NCBI RefSeq assembly: GCF_001718795.1
Contig: NZ_CP013435.1
Span: 2,852,001-2,916,000, forward strand
Reading direction: 5' to 3'
From: Burkholderia latens
GTDB lineage: Bacteria; Pseudomonadota; Gammaproteobacteria; Burkholderiales; Burkholderiaceae
Length of the DNA stretch: 64,000 bases
A model generated the notes under the pieces. The model did no database searches. It had not been told where the DNA came from and was given only the letters and a program-made list of their open reading frames with translations. The translations under genes and the position numbers were made by a program. Below, in pieces: positions 49,026-57,898 of the stretch (its first letter is position 1; every line of letters starts with the position of its first letter).

Positions 49026-49798
49026 ACGCGCTCCCGAACCGCCAGCCGGCCGGCACCACGAGCTCGCTCGTCGTCCGCAACCTGAAGAAGCGCTACGGCT
49101 CGCGCACCGTCGTGAAAGACGTGTCGTTAGACGTGAAGAGCGGCGAAGTCGTCGGCCTGCTCGGCCCGAACGGCGCCGGCAAGACGACGTCGTTCTACAT
49201 GATCGTCGGCCTCGTGCCGCTCGATGCGGGCGAGATCTCGCTGAACGGCAGCTCGATCAGCCTGCTGCCGATCCACAAGCGCGCGTCGCTCGGGTTGTCG
49301 TACCTGCCGCAGGAAGCTTCGGTGTTCCGCAAGCTGACCGTCGAGGAAAACATCCGTGCGGTGCTCGAGTTGCAGCACGGCGAAGATGGCAAGCGGCTGT
49401 CGAAGGACGCGATCGCGTCGCGCACCGAGGCGCTGCTGGACGAACTGCAGATCGGCCATCTGCGCGAGAACCCGGCGCTGTCGCTGTCGGGCGGCGAACG
49501 CCGCCGCGTGGAAATCGCGCGCGCGCTCGCAACGAATCCGAGCTTCATCCTGCTCGACGAACCGTTCGCCGGCGTCGATCCGATCGCGGTGCTCGAGATC
49601 CAGAAGATCGTCAAGTTCCTGAAGCAGCGCAATATCGGCGTGTTGATTACCGATCACAACGTGCGCGAAACGCTCGGCATCTGCGACCACGCGTACATCA
49701 TCAGCGACGGTTCGGTGCTCGCCGCCGGCGCGCCGAGCGAAATCATCGAAAACGAAAGCGTGCGCCGCGTGTACCTCGGCGAACACTTCCGCATGTAA
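49022..49798 (+). CDS. lptB: LptB, LPS export ABC ATPase
   Basis: The 258-residue product is an ABC ATPase: Walker [10 protein letters not shown] (about 50-58), signature [15 protein letters not shown], Walker [17 protein letters not shown] with the LptB-typical AGVDP, and the switch histidine in [11 protein letters not shown]. It powers extraction of LPS from the inner membrane together with LptF/G (not in the window). Its ATG overlaps the lptA stop by four bases (ATGA). Confidence 0.97.
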   Translation: MNALPNRQPAGTTSSLVVRNLKKRYGSRTVVKDVSLDVKSGEVVGLLGPNGAGKTTSFYMIVGLVPLDAGEISLNGSSISLLPIHKRASLGLSYLPQEASVFRKLTVEENIRAVLELQHGEDGKRLSKDAIASRTEALLDELQIGHLRENPALSLSGGERRRVEIARALATNPSFILLDEPFAGVDPIAVLEIQKIVKFLKQRNIGVLITDHNVRETLGICDHAYIISDGSVLAAGAPSEIIENESVRRVYLGEHFRM

Positions 49799-49961
49799 CT
49801 CCCCTCTTCGCTGGCTGCCGCCTGCGCGGCATCGCCGTGCGGTGGCGCGCGCACGCGTCGCGCGGCGGCCTGTGCGCGGCCGGGCGCCGCGCCGCGCGTA
49901 ATCGCGGATGGCTCAATGCGCCTGGGTCGTGGCAAACTGCCGGTATGACTCCCTCATTGCC

Positions 49962-51467
49962 ATGAAAGCCAGCCTTCAACTCCGCCTGTCGCAACATCTA
50001 GCGCTGACCCCGCAACTTCAGCAGTCGATCCGGCTGCTGCAGCTGTCGACGCTCGAACTGCAGCAGGAAGTCGCGATGGCCGTCGCGCAGAATCCGCTGC
50101 TCGAGAACGATGACGAATGGATCGCGAGTCCGCTGCGGGTCGCCGCGGACGGATCGCTGATCGCGCAGACGCCTGCCGGCCAGAATGCCGAACCGAGCGC
50201 GTCCAACGGCAGCACCCAGTCAAGCGATCGCGCCGAACGCGACGAACCTGCCGGCGCCGACGAATACGACGGCTACGCGTCCGGCGACGCCGGCGACGGC
50301 CCGCAGTGGAATCTCGACGAATTCGGCCGTTCGAGCGGCGCATCGGACGACGACGACCTCCCGCCGCTGCAGGTGCAGGAAGCGGCGACGTCGCTGCGCG
50401 ACCACTTGTCCGCGCAATTGCGCGTCACGCAGGCCAGCCCGCGCGACCGCGCACTCGTGATGTTCCTGATCGAATCGCTCGACGACGACGGCTACCTGAC
50501 GGCGTCGCTCGACGAGGTGCTCGCCGACCTCCCGCCGGAACTGGAGATCGACGGCGACGAGCTGAATGCCGCGCTCGCGCTGCTGCATAGTTTCGACCCG
50601 CCCGGAGTCGGTGCCCGCTCGGCGTCCGAATGCCTGAAGCTGCAGCTGCTGCGCCTTGATCCGTCCCCGACTCGGACGCTCGCGCTGGAAATCGTGTCGC
50701 AGCATCTCGAACTGCTCGCCGCGCGCGACTTCACGCGGCTGCGCAAGCACCTGAAGGCGACCGACGACGCACTGCGCGACGCGCATGCGCTGATCCGCTC
50801 GCTCGAGCCGTTCCCGGGCGCTGCATACGGCAAGGCCGAGGCCGACTACGTCGTGCCCGACATCATCGTGAAGAAGGCCGGCCAGGGCTGGCTCGCGGAA
50901 CTCAATCCGGAGGTGATGCCGCGCCTGCGGATCAACAACCTCTACGCGAACATCCTGCGCAACAGCCGCGGCGATCCGGCGGCCGGTTCGCTGAAACAGC
51001 AGCTGCAGGAGGCACGGTGGCTGATCAAGAATATCCAGCAGCGATTCGACACGATCCTGCGTGTCGCGCAGGCGATTGTCGAGCGTCAAAAGAATTTCTT
51101 TGCGCACGGTGAAATTGCCATGCGCCCCTTGGTTTTGCGGGAAATAGCTGATACGCTGGGCCTACACGAGTCGACTGTCAGCCGTGTGACAACCGGCAAG
51201 TACATGCTGACCCCGTTCGGGACGCTCGAATTTAAGTACTTCTTCGGATCACACGTTTCGACCGACACCGGAGGCGCCGCATCGTCGACCGCCATCCGAG
51301 CCCTGATCAAGCAACTGATAGGAGCTGAAGACCCAAAATCGCCACTTTCGGACAGCCGCATTGCCGAGCTGCTGGCAGAACAGGGTTTCGTGGTCGCGCG
51401 CCGCACGGTTGCCAAGTATCGCGAAGCCCTCAAGATCCCGGCAGTGAATCTGCGCAAGTCTCTTTAA
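49962..51467 (+). CDS. rpoN: RNA polymerase sigma-54 factor
   Basis: The 501-residue product has region I ([20 protein letters not shown], Gln-rich), an acidic region II (about 55-140), the core-binding domain, an HTH ([20 protein letters not shown]) and the RpoN box [13 protein letters not shown] near the C-terminus. Sigma-54 transcribes nitrogen, motility and other genes with enhancer-binding activators. The start is at MKASLQL (49962); upstream in-frame codons are not conserved. It follows lptB by 163 bp and precedes hpf. Confidence 0.97.
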   Translation: MKASLQLRLSQHLALTPQLQQSIRLLQLSTLELQQEVAMAVAQNPLLENDDEWIASPLRVAADGSLIAQTPAGQNAEPSASNGSTQSSDRAERDEPAGADEYDGYASGDAGDGPQWNLDEFGRSSGASDDDDLPPLQVQEAATSLRDHLSAQLRVTQASPRDRALVMFLIESLDDDGYLTASLDEVLADLPPELEIDGDELNAALALLHSFDPPGVGARSASECLKLQLLRLDPSPTRTLALEIVSQHLELLAARDFTRLRKHLKATDDALRDAHALIRSLEPFPGAAYGKAEADYVVPDIIVKKAGQGWLAELNPEVMPRLRINNLYANILRNSRGDPAAGSLKQQLQEARWLIKNIQQRFDTILRVAQAIVERQKNFFAHGEIAMRPLVLREIADTLGLHESTVSRVTTGKYMLTPFGTLEFKYFFGSHVSTDTGGAASSTAIRALIKQLIGAEDPKSPLSDSRIAELLAEQGFVVARRTVAKYREALKIPAVNLRKSL

Positions 51468-51492
51468 GCCTGCTGCCTGCCCGGCGGCAGGC
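51468..51492 (+). other. Stem-loop directly after rpoN
   Basis: GCCTGCTGCC (51468-51477) and GGCGGCAGGC (51483-51492) pair over 10 bp with one G-T wobble, loop TGCCC, starting one base after the rpoN stop. No T run follows, so it may protect or attenuate the message rather than end it. Confidence 0.45.
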
Positions 51493-51626
51493 GTGTTCCG
51501 GCCACCGCGCACACGGGGAACAGGCCGGGCGACCTGTCCGCGATTCCGCCGCCGCGTGCGGCGCGGGCAAGTCGACCGGAGCGCCGCCTCGATGCGGCCG
51601 GGTGGTCACTCGCTTGGAGAAGCACT

Positions 51627-51986
51627 ATGAACCTGAAGATCAGTGGACATCATCTGGAAGTCACGCCTGCAATTCGCGAATACGTGATCACCAAGCTGGA
51701 CCGGGTGCTACGCCATAGCGATCAGGTGATCGATGGCACTGTGATCCTCTCGGTCGACAACCACAAGGAAAAGGACAAGCAGCAGCGCGCAGAAATCAAT
51801 CTGCACCTGAAGGGCAAGGACATCTTCGTCGAAAGCGCAAACGGCAACCTGTACGCTGCGATCGATCTGCTGATCGACAAGCTGGATCGCCAGGTCGTCA
51901 AGCACATGGAACGTCTGCAAACCCATGCGCACGACCCGATCAAGCTGCAGCCGTCGATCGACCAGATCGAATTGCCGCCGCAATAA
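51627..51986 (+). CDS. hpf: Hibernation promoting factor (short HPF/YfiA family)
   Basis: The 119-residue product is a short ribosome hibernation factor: [40 protein letters not shown], and [20 protein letters not shown]. It binds the decoding region of the 30S subunit and helps form inactive 100S ribosomes in stationary phase. GGAGAAG precedes the ATG. It lies between rpoN and ptsN, as in many proteobacteria, and is followed by a strong terminator. Confidence 0.96.
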   Translation: MNLKISGHHLEVTPAIREYVITKLDRVLRHSDQVIDGTVILSVDNHKEKDKQQRAEINLHLKGKDIFVESANGNLYAAIDLLIDKLDRQVVKHMERLQTHAHDPIKLQPSIDQIELPPQ

Positions 51987-52007
51987 CGGTCAACGCAATA
52001 CGCACGC

Positions 52008-52033
52008 CGCCCGGTTCGCCGGGCGTTTTTTTT
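52008..52033 (+). terminator. Rho-independent terminator after hpf
   Basis: CGCCCGG-TTCG-CCGGGCG (52008-52025) is a 7-bp stem with a TTCG loop followed by eight T. Confidence 0.92.
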
Positions 52034-52095
52034 GGGTCCGCGCGGCCGTGGTGCGACCGGTCCGTCCGTGCTGCGCCACGCGCGCGGCTGTGCTC

Positions 52096-52101
52096 TATAA
52101 T
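52096..52101 (+). promoter_or_regulatory. Consensus -10 element upstream of ptsN
   Basis: TATAAT at 52096-52101, after the hpf terminator, should start a ptsN-hprK transcript near 52108. No good -35 hexamer is seen at 16-18 bp, so an activator or a weak constitutive start is possible. Confidence 0.55.
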
Positions 52102-52239
52102 GTCCCGGTTATCGCCGGGGGGCATCGGGTGCCATCGCTGCGTTGCTGGCCTCCCGTGCCGAACGCCTCGACATCGCCGAACATGGAAGATCAGTCTGCC
52201 GCCGCAAGGAGACCCCAGGCCGCCCAATCGCCTGTCAAC

Positions 52240-52695
52240 ATGAATCGCCTAGCCAAAATCCTGCCCATAGAGAACGTCGTCATCGACCTCTCCGTCACCA
52301 GCAAGAAACGCGTCTTCGAACAAGCCGGGCTGATCTTCGAGAATCAGAACGGCATCGCCCGCAGCACCGTCACGGACAACCTGTTCGCGCGCGAGCGCCT
52401 CGGCTCGACCGGGCTCGGCGAAGGCGTCGCGATTCCGCACGGGCGCATCAAGGGGCTCAAGCACCCGCTCGCCGCGTTCGTGCGGCTTGCGGACGCGATC
52501 CCGTTCGAAGCACCCGACGGCCAGCCGGTCGGTCTCCTGATTTTCCTGCTCGTCCCCGAGCAAGCCACCCAGCAGCACCTCGAAATCCTGTCGGAAATCG
52601 CGCAACTGCTGTCCGATCGCGACGCGCGCGAGCGTCTGCACAACGAAACGGATATCGCCGAGTTGCATCGCCTGCTCACTCAGTGGCAACCTTGA
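52240..52695 (+). CDS. ptsN: EIIA-Ntr, nitrogen-related PTS phosphocarrier
   Basis: The 151-residue product is an EIIA of fructose/mannitol type, with the phosphorylated histidine H67 in GEGVAIPHGRIKGLKHPLAA. In the Ntr PTS it receives phosphate from NPr and regulates potassium uptake, carbon and nitrogen metabolism. An in-frame ATG at 52183 would add 19 residues (MEDQSAAARRPQ...); neither start has a clear ribosome site, and family length favours 52240. hprK follows at 52825. Confidence 0.94.
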   Translation: MNRLAKILPIENVVIDLSVTSKKRVFEQAGLIFENQNGIARSTVTDNLFARERLGSTGLGEGVAIPHGRIKGLKHPLAAFVRLADAIPFEAPDGQPVGLLIFLLVPEQATQQHLEILSEIAQLLSDRDARERLHNETDIAELHRLLTQWQP

Positions 52696-52824
52696 GTTGA
52701 TCCGGGCGGATTATTTTCCCGAACGAGGCGGCACGCGCCGCCATCCAGGGCCGCCCGGCGCCGGTCCGGCATGGCGACGCCCGTCGCCGCGCGCATGCAC
52801 CGGCTCAATGGAGTGACGAGAGTC

Positions 52825-53793
52825 ATGGATACGTCCAGCATCAACGCCCAGAGCATCTTCGACGACAACGCGGCCACGCTGAAGCTGAGCTGGCTGACGG
52901 GGCATGAAGGCTGGGAGCGCGGTTTCTCGGCCGACACCGTCGGCAATGCAACGTCGAGTGCCGACCTCGTCGGCCACCTGAACCTGATCCACCCGAACCG
53001 GATCCAGGTGCTCGGCGAAGCCGAAATCGACTACTACCAGCGGCAGACCGACGAAGACCGTTCGCGCCACATGGCCGAGCTGATCGCGCTCGAGCCGCCG
53101 TTTCTCGTCGTCGCCGGCGGCGCCGCCGCGCCGCCCGAGCTGGTGCTGCGCTGCACGCGCTCGTCTACCCCGCTGTTTACGACGCCGATGTCGGCCGCCG
53201 CGGTAATCGACAGCCTGCGGCTCTACATGTCCCGCATTCTCGCGCCGCGCGCGACGCTGCACGGCGTGTTCCTCGACATCCTCGGGATGGGCGTGCTGCT
53301 TACCGGCGACTCCGGGCTCGGCAAGAGCGAGCTCGGCCTCGAACTCATCAGCCGTGGCCACGGCCTCGTCGCCGACGACGCGGTCGACTTCGTCCGACTT
53401 GGCCCCGATTTCGTCGAAGGCCGCTGCCCGCCGTTGCTGCAGAACCTGCTCGAAGTGCGCGGCCTCGGCCTGCTCGACATCAAGACGATCTTCGGTGAAA
53501 CCGCGGTGCGCCGGAAAATGAAGCTGAAGCTGATCGTCCAGCTCGTGCGCCGCCCGGACGGCGAATTCCAGCGGCTGCCGCTCGAAAGCCAGACGGTCGA
53601 CGTGCTCGGTTTGCCGATCAGCAAGGTCACGATCCAGGTGGCGGCCGGTCGCAACCTCGCGGTGCTCGTCGAGGCGGCCGTACGCAACACGATCCTGCAG
53701 TTGCGCGGCATCGACACGTTGCGCGACTTCATGGATCGGCAACGGCTCGCGATGCAGGATCCCGACAGTCAGTTCCCCGGCAAGCTCGTGTAA
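52825..53793 (+). CDS. hprK: HPr kinase/phosphorylase
   Basis: The 322-residue product has the HprK Walker [10 protein letters not shown] at residues 161-169, the catalytic histidine near residue 146 in [12 protein letters not shown], and the family signature [17 protein letters not shown]. It phosphorylates HPr on serine and can reverse the reaction with inorganic phosphate. HprK is best known from Firmicutes; in betaproteobacteria it occurs within the PTS-Ntr gene set, as here. The ATG at 52825 has GGAG and GAGAG upstream. Confidence 0.96.
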   Translation: MDTSSINAQSIFDDNAATLKLSWLTGHEGWERGFSADTVGNATSSADLVGHLNLIHPNRIQVLGEAEIDYYQRQTDEDRSRHMAELIALEPPFLVVAGGAAAPPELVLRCTRSSTPLFTTPMSAAAVIDSLRLYMSRILAPRATLHGVFLDILGMGVLLTGDSGLGKSELGLELISRGHGLVADDAVDFVRLGPDFVEGRCPPLLQNLLEVRGLGLLDIKTIFGETAVRRKMKLKLIVQLVRRPDGEFQRLPLESQTVDVLGLPISKVTIQVAAGRNLAVLVEAAVRNTILQLRGIDTLRDFMDRQRLAMQDPDSQFPGKLV

Positions 53794-53868
53794 CTTTCCC
53801 GCGCCGGCCTCGCAGCGCCGACGCGTCGAGCCGGTGCTATGATGAAACGTCAGGATTCTCTGCTTCCC

Positions 53869-54777
53869 ATGCGCATCGTCCTCATCACCGGCATCTCCGG
53901 CTCTGGCAAGTCCGTCGCGCTGAACGCGCTCGAGGACGCAGGCTACTACTGCGTCGACAACCTGCCGCCGCACGTGCTGCCCGAACTTGCCCGCTATCTT
54001 GCCGAGGGCGGCCAGCATCGGCTCGCGGTCGCGATCGATGCGCGGTCGAGCGCGTCGCTCGACGAAATGCCCGGCCTGATTCGCGCGCTGTCGCTCGAGC
54101 ACGATGTCCGCGTGCTGTTCCTCAACGCGAGCACGCAGGCGCTGATCCAGCGCTTCTCCGAAACGCGCCGGCGCCACCCGTTGTCCGGTTCGCCGTCGCA
54201 CGACGCGAACGTCGGGCTGCTGTCGTCGCTCGAGGAAGCGATCGAGCGCGAACGCGAACTCGTCGCGCCGCTCGCCGAATTCGGTCATCAGATCGATACG
54301 AGCACGCTGCGCGCGAACGTGCTGCGCACTTGGGTCAAGCGCTTCATCGAGCAGAAGAACAACGACTTGATGGTGATGTTCGAGTCGTTCGGCTTCAAGC
54401 GCGGCGTGCCGCTCGACGCCGACCTGATGTTCGACGTGCGCGCGCTGCCGAATCCGTACTATGACCATGAGCTGCGCCCGCTCACCGGGCTCGACCAGCC
54501 GGTCATCGCGTTTCTGGACGCACTGCCGATCGTCCACCAGATGATCGACGACATCCATGCGTTCCTGATGAAATGGCTGCCGCACTTTCGCGAAGACAAC
54601 CGCAGCTACCTGACCGTCGCCATCGGCTGCACGGGCGGCCAGCATCGCTCGGTGTTCATCGCGGAAACGCTCGCCGCGCGCCTCGCGCACGATGCGAACG
54701 TGATCGTGCGGCATCGTGACGCGCCCGTGGATGTCGACGCGTCGTCGCGGCTCGTCACCGAGGTCGACCGACCTTAG
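53869..54777 (+). CDS. rapZ: RapZ, RNase adapter / nucleotide-binding protein
   Basis: The 302-residue product has the P-loop GISGSGKS at residues 8-15, a Walker B-like [10 protein letters not shown], and the conserved C-terminal domain with [17 protein letters not shown], the UDP-GlcNAc-sensing part in E. coli. RapZ presents the sRNA GlmZ to RNase E and so tunes amino-sugar synthesis; in this genus the RNA partner is not known. The start MRIVLITG was chosen; a TATGAT box lies at 53838-53843. It follows hprK, as in the usual PTS-Ntr order. Confidence 0.95.
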   Translation: MRIVLITGISGSGKSVALNALEDAGYYCVDNLPPHVLPELARYLAEGGQHRLAVAIDARSSASLDEMPGLIRALSLEHDVRVLFLNASTQALIQRFSETRRRHPLSGSPSHDANVGLLSSLEEAIERERELVAPLAEFGHQIDTSTLRANVLRTWVKRFIEQKNNDLMVMFESFGFKRGVPLDADLMFDVRALPNPYYDHELRPLTGLDQPVIAFLDALPIVHQMIDDIHAFLMKWLPHFREDNRSYLTVAIGCTGGQHRSVFIAETLAARLAHDANVIVRHRDAPVDVDASSRLVTEVDRP

Positions 54778-54804
54778 CGACACCCGCCCTCTCGCCGGCG
54801 CGCC

Positions 54805-55440
54805 ATGTCTACCCTATCGACGACCCTGATCGACTTGCCGCTGTTCCCGCTGCACACGGTGCTGTTTCCAGGTGGCTGGCTGCCGCTCAAGGTGTTCGAG
54901 GCGCGCTATCTCGACATGTGCCGCGCATGCCTGCGCGACGATGCGCCGTTCGGCGTATGCCTGCTGAAGAGCGGCCCGGAAGTCGCGCAGGACGGCGCCG
55001 TGTCGGTGCCCGAGACCATCGGCTGCATGGCGCGCATCACCGAGTGCGACACCGGCGAATTCGGGATGCTGTATCTGCAGGCGGTCGGCACGCAGCGATT
55101 CGAGCTGCTGTCGTATCGCGTCGAAGCGAACGGGCTGCTGGTCGGCATCGCCGAGCCGCTGCCCGACGATATTCCGCTGGAAGGGGAACAGGCGCTCGCG
55201 CAATTCGGCTCGTGCGCGGAGGTGCTCGAGCGGATCATCGAAGCGCTGAAGAAGAGCGAACCCGACAAGATGCCGTTCATCGAACCGTTCCGTCTCGACG
55301 ATCCGAGCTGGGTGTCGAACCGGCTTGCCGAGCTTCTGCCGCTCGACCTGCGCGCACGGCAGAAGCTGATGGAGTTTCCCGACGTCGGTGCGCGGATCGA
55401 TGCCGTGCACCACGTCCTTGACCGGCACGGGTGGCTGTAG
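54805..55440 (+). CDS. LON substrate-binding (N-terminal) domain protein
   Basis: The 211-residue product consists only of the Lon N-terminal domain: LPLFPLHTVLFPGGWLPLKVFEARYLDMC near residues 11-39 and QRFELLSYRVEANGLL near 98-113. The AAA+ and protease domains of Lon are absent. Such stand-alone domains are common in proteobacteria and may bind unfolded or misfolded proteins; function is not established. It follows rapZ by 27 bp and ends the plus-strand block before convergent mutY. Confidence 0.9.
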   Translation: MSTLSTTLIDLPLFPLHTVLFPGGWLPLKVFEARYLDMCRACLRDDAPFGVCLLKSGPEVAQDGAVSVPETIGCMARITECDTGEFGMLYLQAVGTQRFELLSYRVEANGLLVGIAEPLPDDIPLEGEQALAQFGSCAEVLERIIEALKKSEPDKMPFIEPFRLDDPSWVSNRLAELLPLDLRARQKLMEFPDVGARIDAVHHVLDRHGWL

Positions 55441-55560
55441 GCGCCCGCTGTTGCTTCGCGTCGCACCGGCATCGTCCGGGTGCTCGGTTGCTCCGTTCGA
55501 GCGGCAAAACACGCTTGGGCCGCGCTGCATTCGCGTGAGCGCGCCCCGCTTCCCGTTTCG

Positions 55561-56667
55561 TTACAGCAGCGGCCCGCTCAACGCATCGAGCAGCTTGCGC
55601 ACGGGGGCCGGCACGCCATACGCGTCGAGCGCGGCGAGCGGCACCCACGCGGTCTCGGCGTCTTGCGCGCGCGCGGGCGGCGTGCCGTCGTTCTTCAGGT
55701 CGCTCAGCCGCGGCTCGATCTCGAGCCGGAAATGCGTGAACGTATGCGTAAACGCCGCGAGCGGCACCGGGCCGCCGCCGCCGAAGCCGCGCGCGAGTTC
55801 GGCCAGTGCCGCATCGCCGTCGGCTTGCGGCAGGCACCACAGCCCGCCCCAGATGCCAGCTGGCGGGCGCCGCTCGAGCAGCACCGCGTCGCCGTCGCGC
55901 AGCACCAGCATCCAGGTCTTGCGCGTGGGCACGGCCTTCTTCGGCCGTGCGGCCGGCAGTTCGCGCTGCCGGCCCGTGGACTGCGCGACGCAGTCGCCCG
56001 CGAACGGGCAACGCGCGCAATCCGGCTTGCCGCGCACGCACAGCGTCGCGCCGAGATCCATCAACCCCTGCGTATACGCGCTGACGTCGGCTGCGTTCGC
56101 GGCATCCGGCAGCAGCGATTCGGCCAGCGCCCACATGTCGTTCTCGACCCGCTTCTCGCCCGGAAAACCTTCGATGCCGAACACCCGCGCGAGCACGCGC
56201 TTCACGTTGCCGTCGAGGATCGTCGCGCGCGCTCCGTACGCGAACGATGCGATCGCCGCTGCCGTCGAGCGGCCGATGCCCGGCAGTTCCGCGAGCGCGT
56301 CAGGCGTCGACGGGAATACGCCGCCATGCTCGGCAGCAACCACCTGCGCGCAGCGGTGCAGGTTGCGTGCGCGCGAGTAATAGCCGAGGCCGGCCCATAG
56401 CGCCATCACGTCGTCGGCCGGCGCGGCCGCAAGCGCGGCGACGTCGGGAAAGCGCTCGAGAAAGCGCGTGTAATACGGAATGACGGTCGAGACCTGGGTC
56501 TGCTGCAGCATGATTTCCGACAACCAGATCCGGTATGGATCACGGGTGTTCTGCCACGGCAGGTCGTGGCGGCCGTGCTCGCGCTGCCACGCGATCAGGC
56601 GCGTGGAGAACGAACGATGCAGCGGCGTGACGGGAAACGGAGCGGGGGCGATGCGGGGCGGCTTCAA
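55561..56667 (-). CDS. mutY: MutY, adenine DNA glycosylase
   Basis: The 368-residue product has the HhH-GPD fold with LPGIGRSTAAAI and the catalytic Asp in ILDGNVKRVLARVFG. The [4Fe-4S] cysteines are C-x6-C-x2-C-x5-C in CVRGKPDCARCPFAGDC. The C-terminal Nudix-like domain (about 235-350) recognises 8-oxoG. It removes adenine paired with 8-oxoguanine. The start is a TTG at 56667, just 36 bp after mutM on the same strand; no better start was found upstream. Together they form the GO repair pair. Confidence 0.94.
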   Translation of the reverse strand: MKPPRIAPAPFPVTPLHRSFSTRLIAWQREHGRHDLPWQNTRDPYRIWLSEIMLQQTQVSTVIPYYTRFLERFPDVAALAAAPADDVMALWAGLGYYSRARNLHRCAQVVAAEHGGVFPSTPDALAELPGIGRSTAAAIASFAYGARATILDGNVKRVLARVFGIEGFPGEKRVENDMWALAESLLPDAANAADVSAYTQGLMDLGATLCVRGKPDCARCPFAGDCVAQSTGRQRELPAARPKKAVPTRKTWMLVLRDGDAVLLERRPPAGIWGGLWCLPQADGDAALAELARGFGGGGPVPLAAFTHTFTHFRLEIEPRLSDLKNDGTPPARAQDAETAWVPLAALDAYGVPAPVRKLLDALSGPLL

Positions 56668-56703
56668 GTGTTCGAATCTTTGTAAAAGGTTGCAGCGCCG
56701 AAC

Positions 56704-57531
56704 TCAACGCTGGCAGGTCGGGCAGAAATAGGTCGAACGCTGACCCTGCACGATCTGACGGATCGGCGTGCCGCACACGCGGCAAGGCAGTCCGGCGCGG
56801 TCATAGACGAAGCAGTCGAGCTGGAAATAGCCGCTTTCGCCGTTGCTGCCGACGAAATCGCGCAACGTGCTGCCGCCGCGCTCGATCGCATCGGCGAGCG
56901 TCGCGCGCACTGCGTCGGCGAGCCGCTCGTAGCGCGGCAGCGAAACCTTGCCGGCGGCGGTCGTCGGCCGGATGCCGGCGCGAAACAGGCTCTCCGATGC
57001 ATAGATATTGCCGACGCCGACAACCATGTCGCCGGCGAGGAGCGCCTGCTTGACCGATACCGTGCGGCCGCGCGTGCGTGCATGCAGGAGCGCACCGGTG
57101 AACGCGGACGAGAACGGCTCGACGCCGAGGCTTGCGAGCAGCGGATGCGCGTGCACGTCGCCCGCTTCGCGCGGGTGCCACAGCACCGCGCCGAAACGGC
57201 GCGGATCGCGGAACCGCAGCACGAATTCGTCGAAGATCCAGTCGATGTGATCGTGTTTCGCGGCAACCGGCACGCCGGCCGCGGGCAGCACGCGCAGCGT
57301 GCCCGTCATCCCGAGATGGACGATGAACCAGCCGGCGTCGACCTCGAACAGCAGGTACTTGCCGCGACGCTCGACGGCGAGCACCTCGCGTGCGCGCAAT
57401 TGCTCGGCGAGTCCGGCCGGCACCGGCCAGCGCAGCATTGCGGTGCGGACGTCGACACGCTCGACGCGGCGGCCCGCGACAAAGGGCGCGATGCCCCTGC
57501 GCGTGACTTCGACTTCTGGCAACTCTGGCAT
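56704..57531 (-). CDS. mutM: MutM, formamidopyrimidine-DNA glycosylase
   Basis: The 275-residue product begins MPELPEVEV, giving the catalytic N-terminal proline and Glu after methionine removal. It has the helix-two-turns-helix region ([20 protein letters not shown]) and a C-terminal zinc finger ([10 protein letters not shown] with CPTC). It excises 8-oxoguanine and ring-opened purines. Its upstream 20 bp lead into the inverted-repeat element at 57551-57834, so the mutM promoter is inside or beyond that element. The ribosome site before the ATG is poor. Confidence 0.97.
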   Translation of the reverse strand: MPELPEVEVTRRGIAPFVAGRRVERVDVRTAMLRWPVPAGLAEQLRAREVLAVERRGKYLLFEVDAGWFIVHLGMTGTLRVLPAAGVPVAAKHDHIDWIFDEFVLRFRDPRRFGAVLWHPREAGDVHAHPLLASLGVEPFSSAFTGALLHARTRGRTVSVKQALLAGDMVVGVGNIYASESLFRAGIRPTTAAGKVSLPRYERLADAVRATLADAIERGGSTLRDFVGSNGESGYFQLDCFVYDRAGLPCRVCGTPIRQIVQGQRSTYFCPTCQR

Positions 57532-57550
57532 GTTTTGCGGGTCTGAGACG

Positions 57551-57834
57551 AGGATCTGTTTACGTACGGAACGCGCATGCGTTGCCGCGAGAACGGCCGC
57601 TCGCGAGACGCGCGACGCCGCGAATACTGACGTACTCGCACGGAGCGCCACGCGGCGAGCGGTCGTTCCCGCGGCAACCCCGAATCGAGAAGTTTATGTC
57701 GGGGGAATGCCCGAAATCGCCCGCATCGCGGCGTCGCTCGGCGCTTGTTCGGTTCGCCAAACGACGCTCGTCGCTTCTTGCCATGCAGGCGATTTCGGGC
57801 ATTCGCATGTGCGTTCCATATGTAAACGGACCCT
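57551..57834. repeat. 284-bp nested inverted-repeat element (outer arms enclosing three hairpins)
   Basis: The outer arms 57551-57581 and 57804-57834 are 31-nt inverted repeats with five differences. Inside them, hairpin A pairs 57581-57604 with 57655-57678 (24 nt, two differences), hairpin B pairs 57678-57683 with 57699-57704 (6 bp, exact), and hairpin C pairs 57705-57726 with 57783-57804 (22 nt, one difference; 17 exact). The elements abut with no spare bases, so the whole folds as a four-way junction. All differences are transitions. It fills most of the gap between divergent mutM and the TPR gene. No protein, tRNA or known riboswitch was recognised in it. Confidence 0.9.
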
Positions 57835-57852
57835 ACCACGATCGTGCGTGTA

Positions 57853-57873
57853 TTGTAGCGAGCGCGTTACAAT
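57853..57873 (+). promoter_or_regulatory. Promoter region of the TPR gene with an overlapping dyad
   Basis: TACAAT (57868-57873) is a good -10 element 25 bp before the TPR start. The dyad TTGTAGCG-AGCG-CGTTACAA (57853-57872, one mismatch) overlaps it. No good -35 hexamer is present, so a regulator may be needed or may block here. Confidence 0.5.
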
Positions 57874-57898
57874 CGGTTGAAACACCGAACGGATTTCC

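Noticed and set aside
57306..57839. Frames running through the inverted-repeat element
   Set aside because: They exist because the repeat lacks stops; the products overlap mutM in another frame and resemble no protein.
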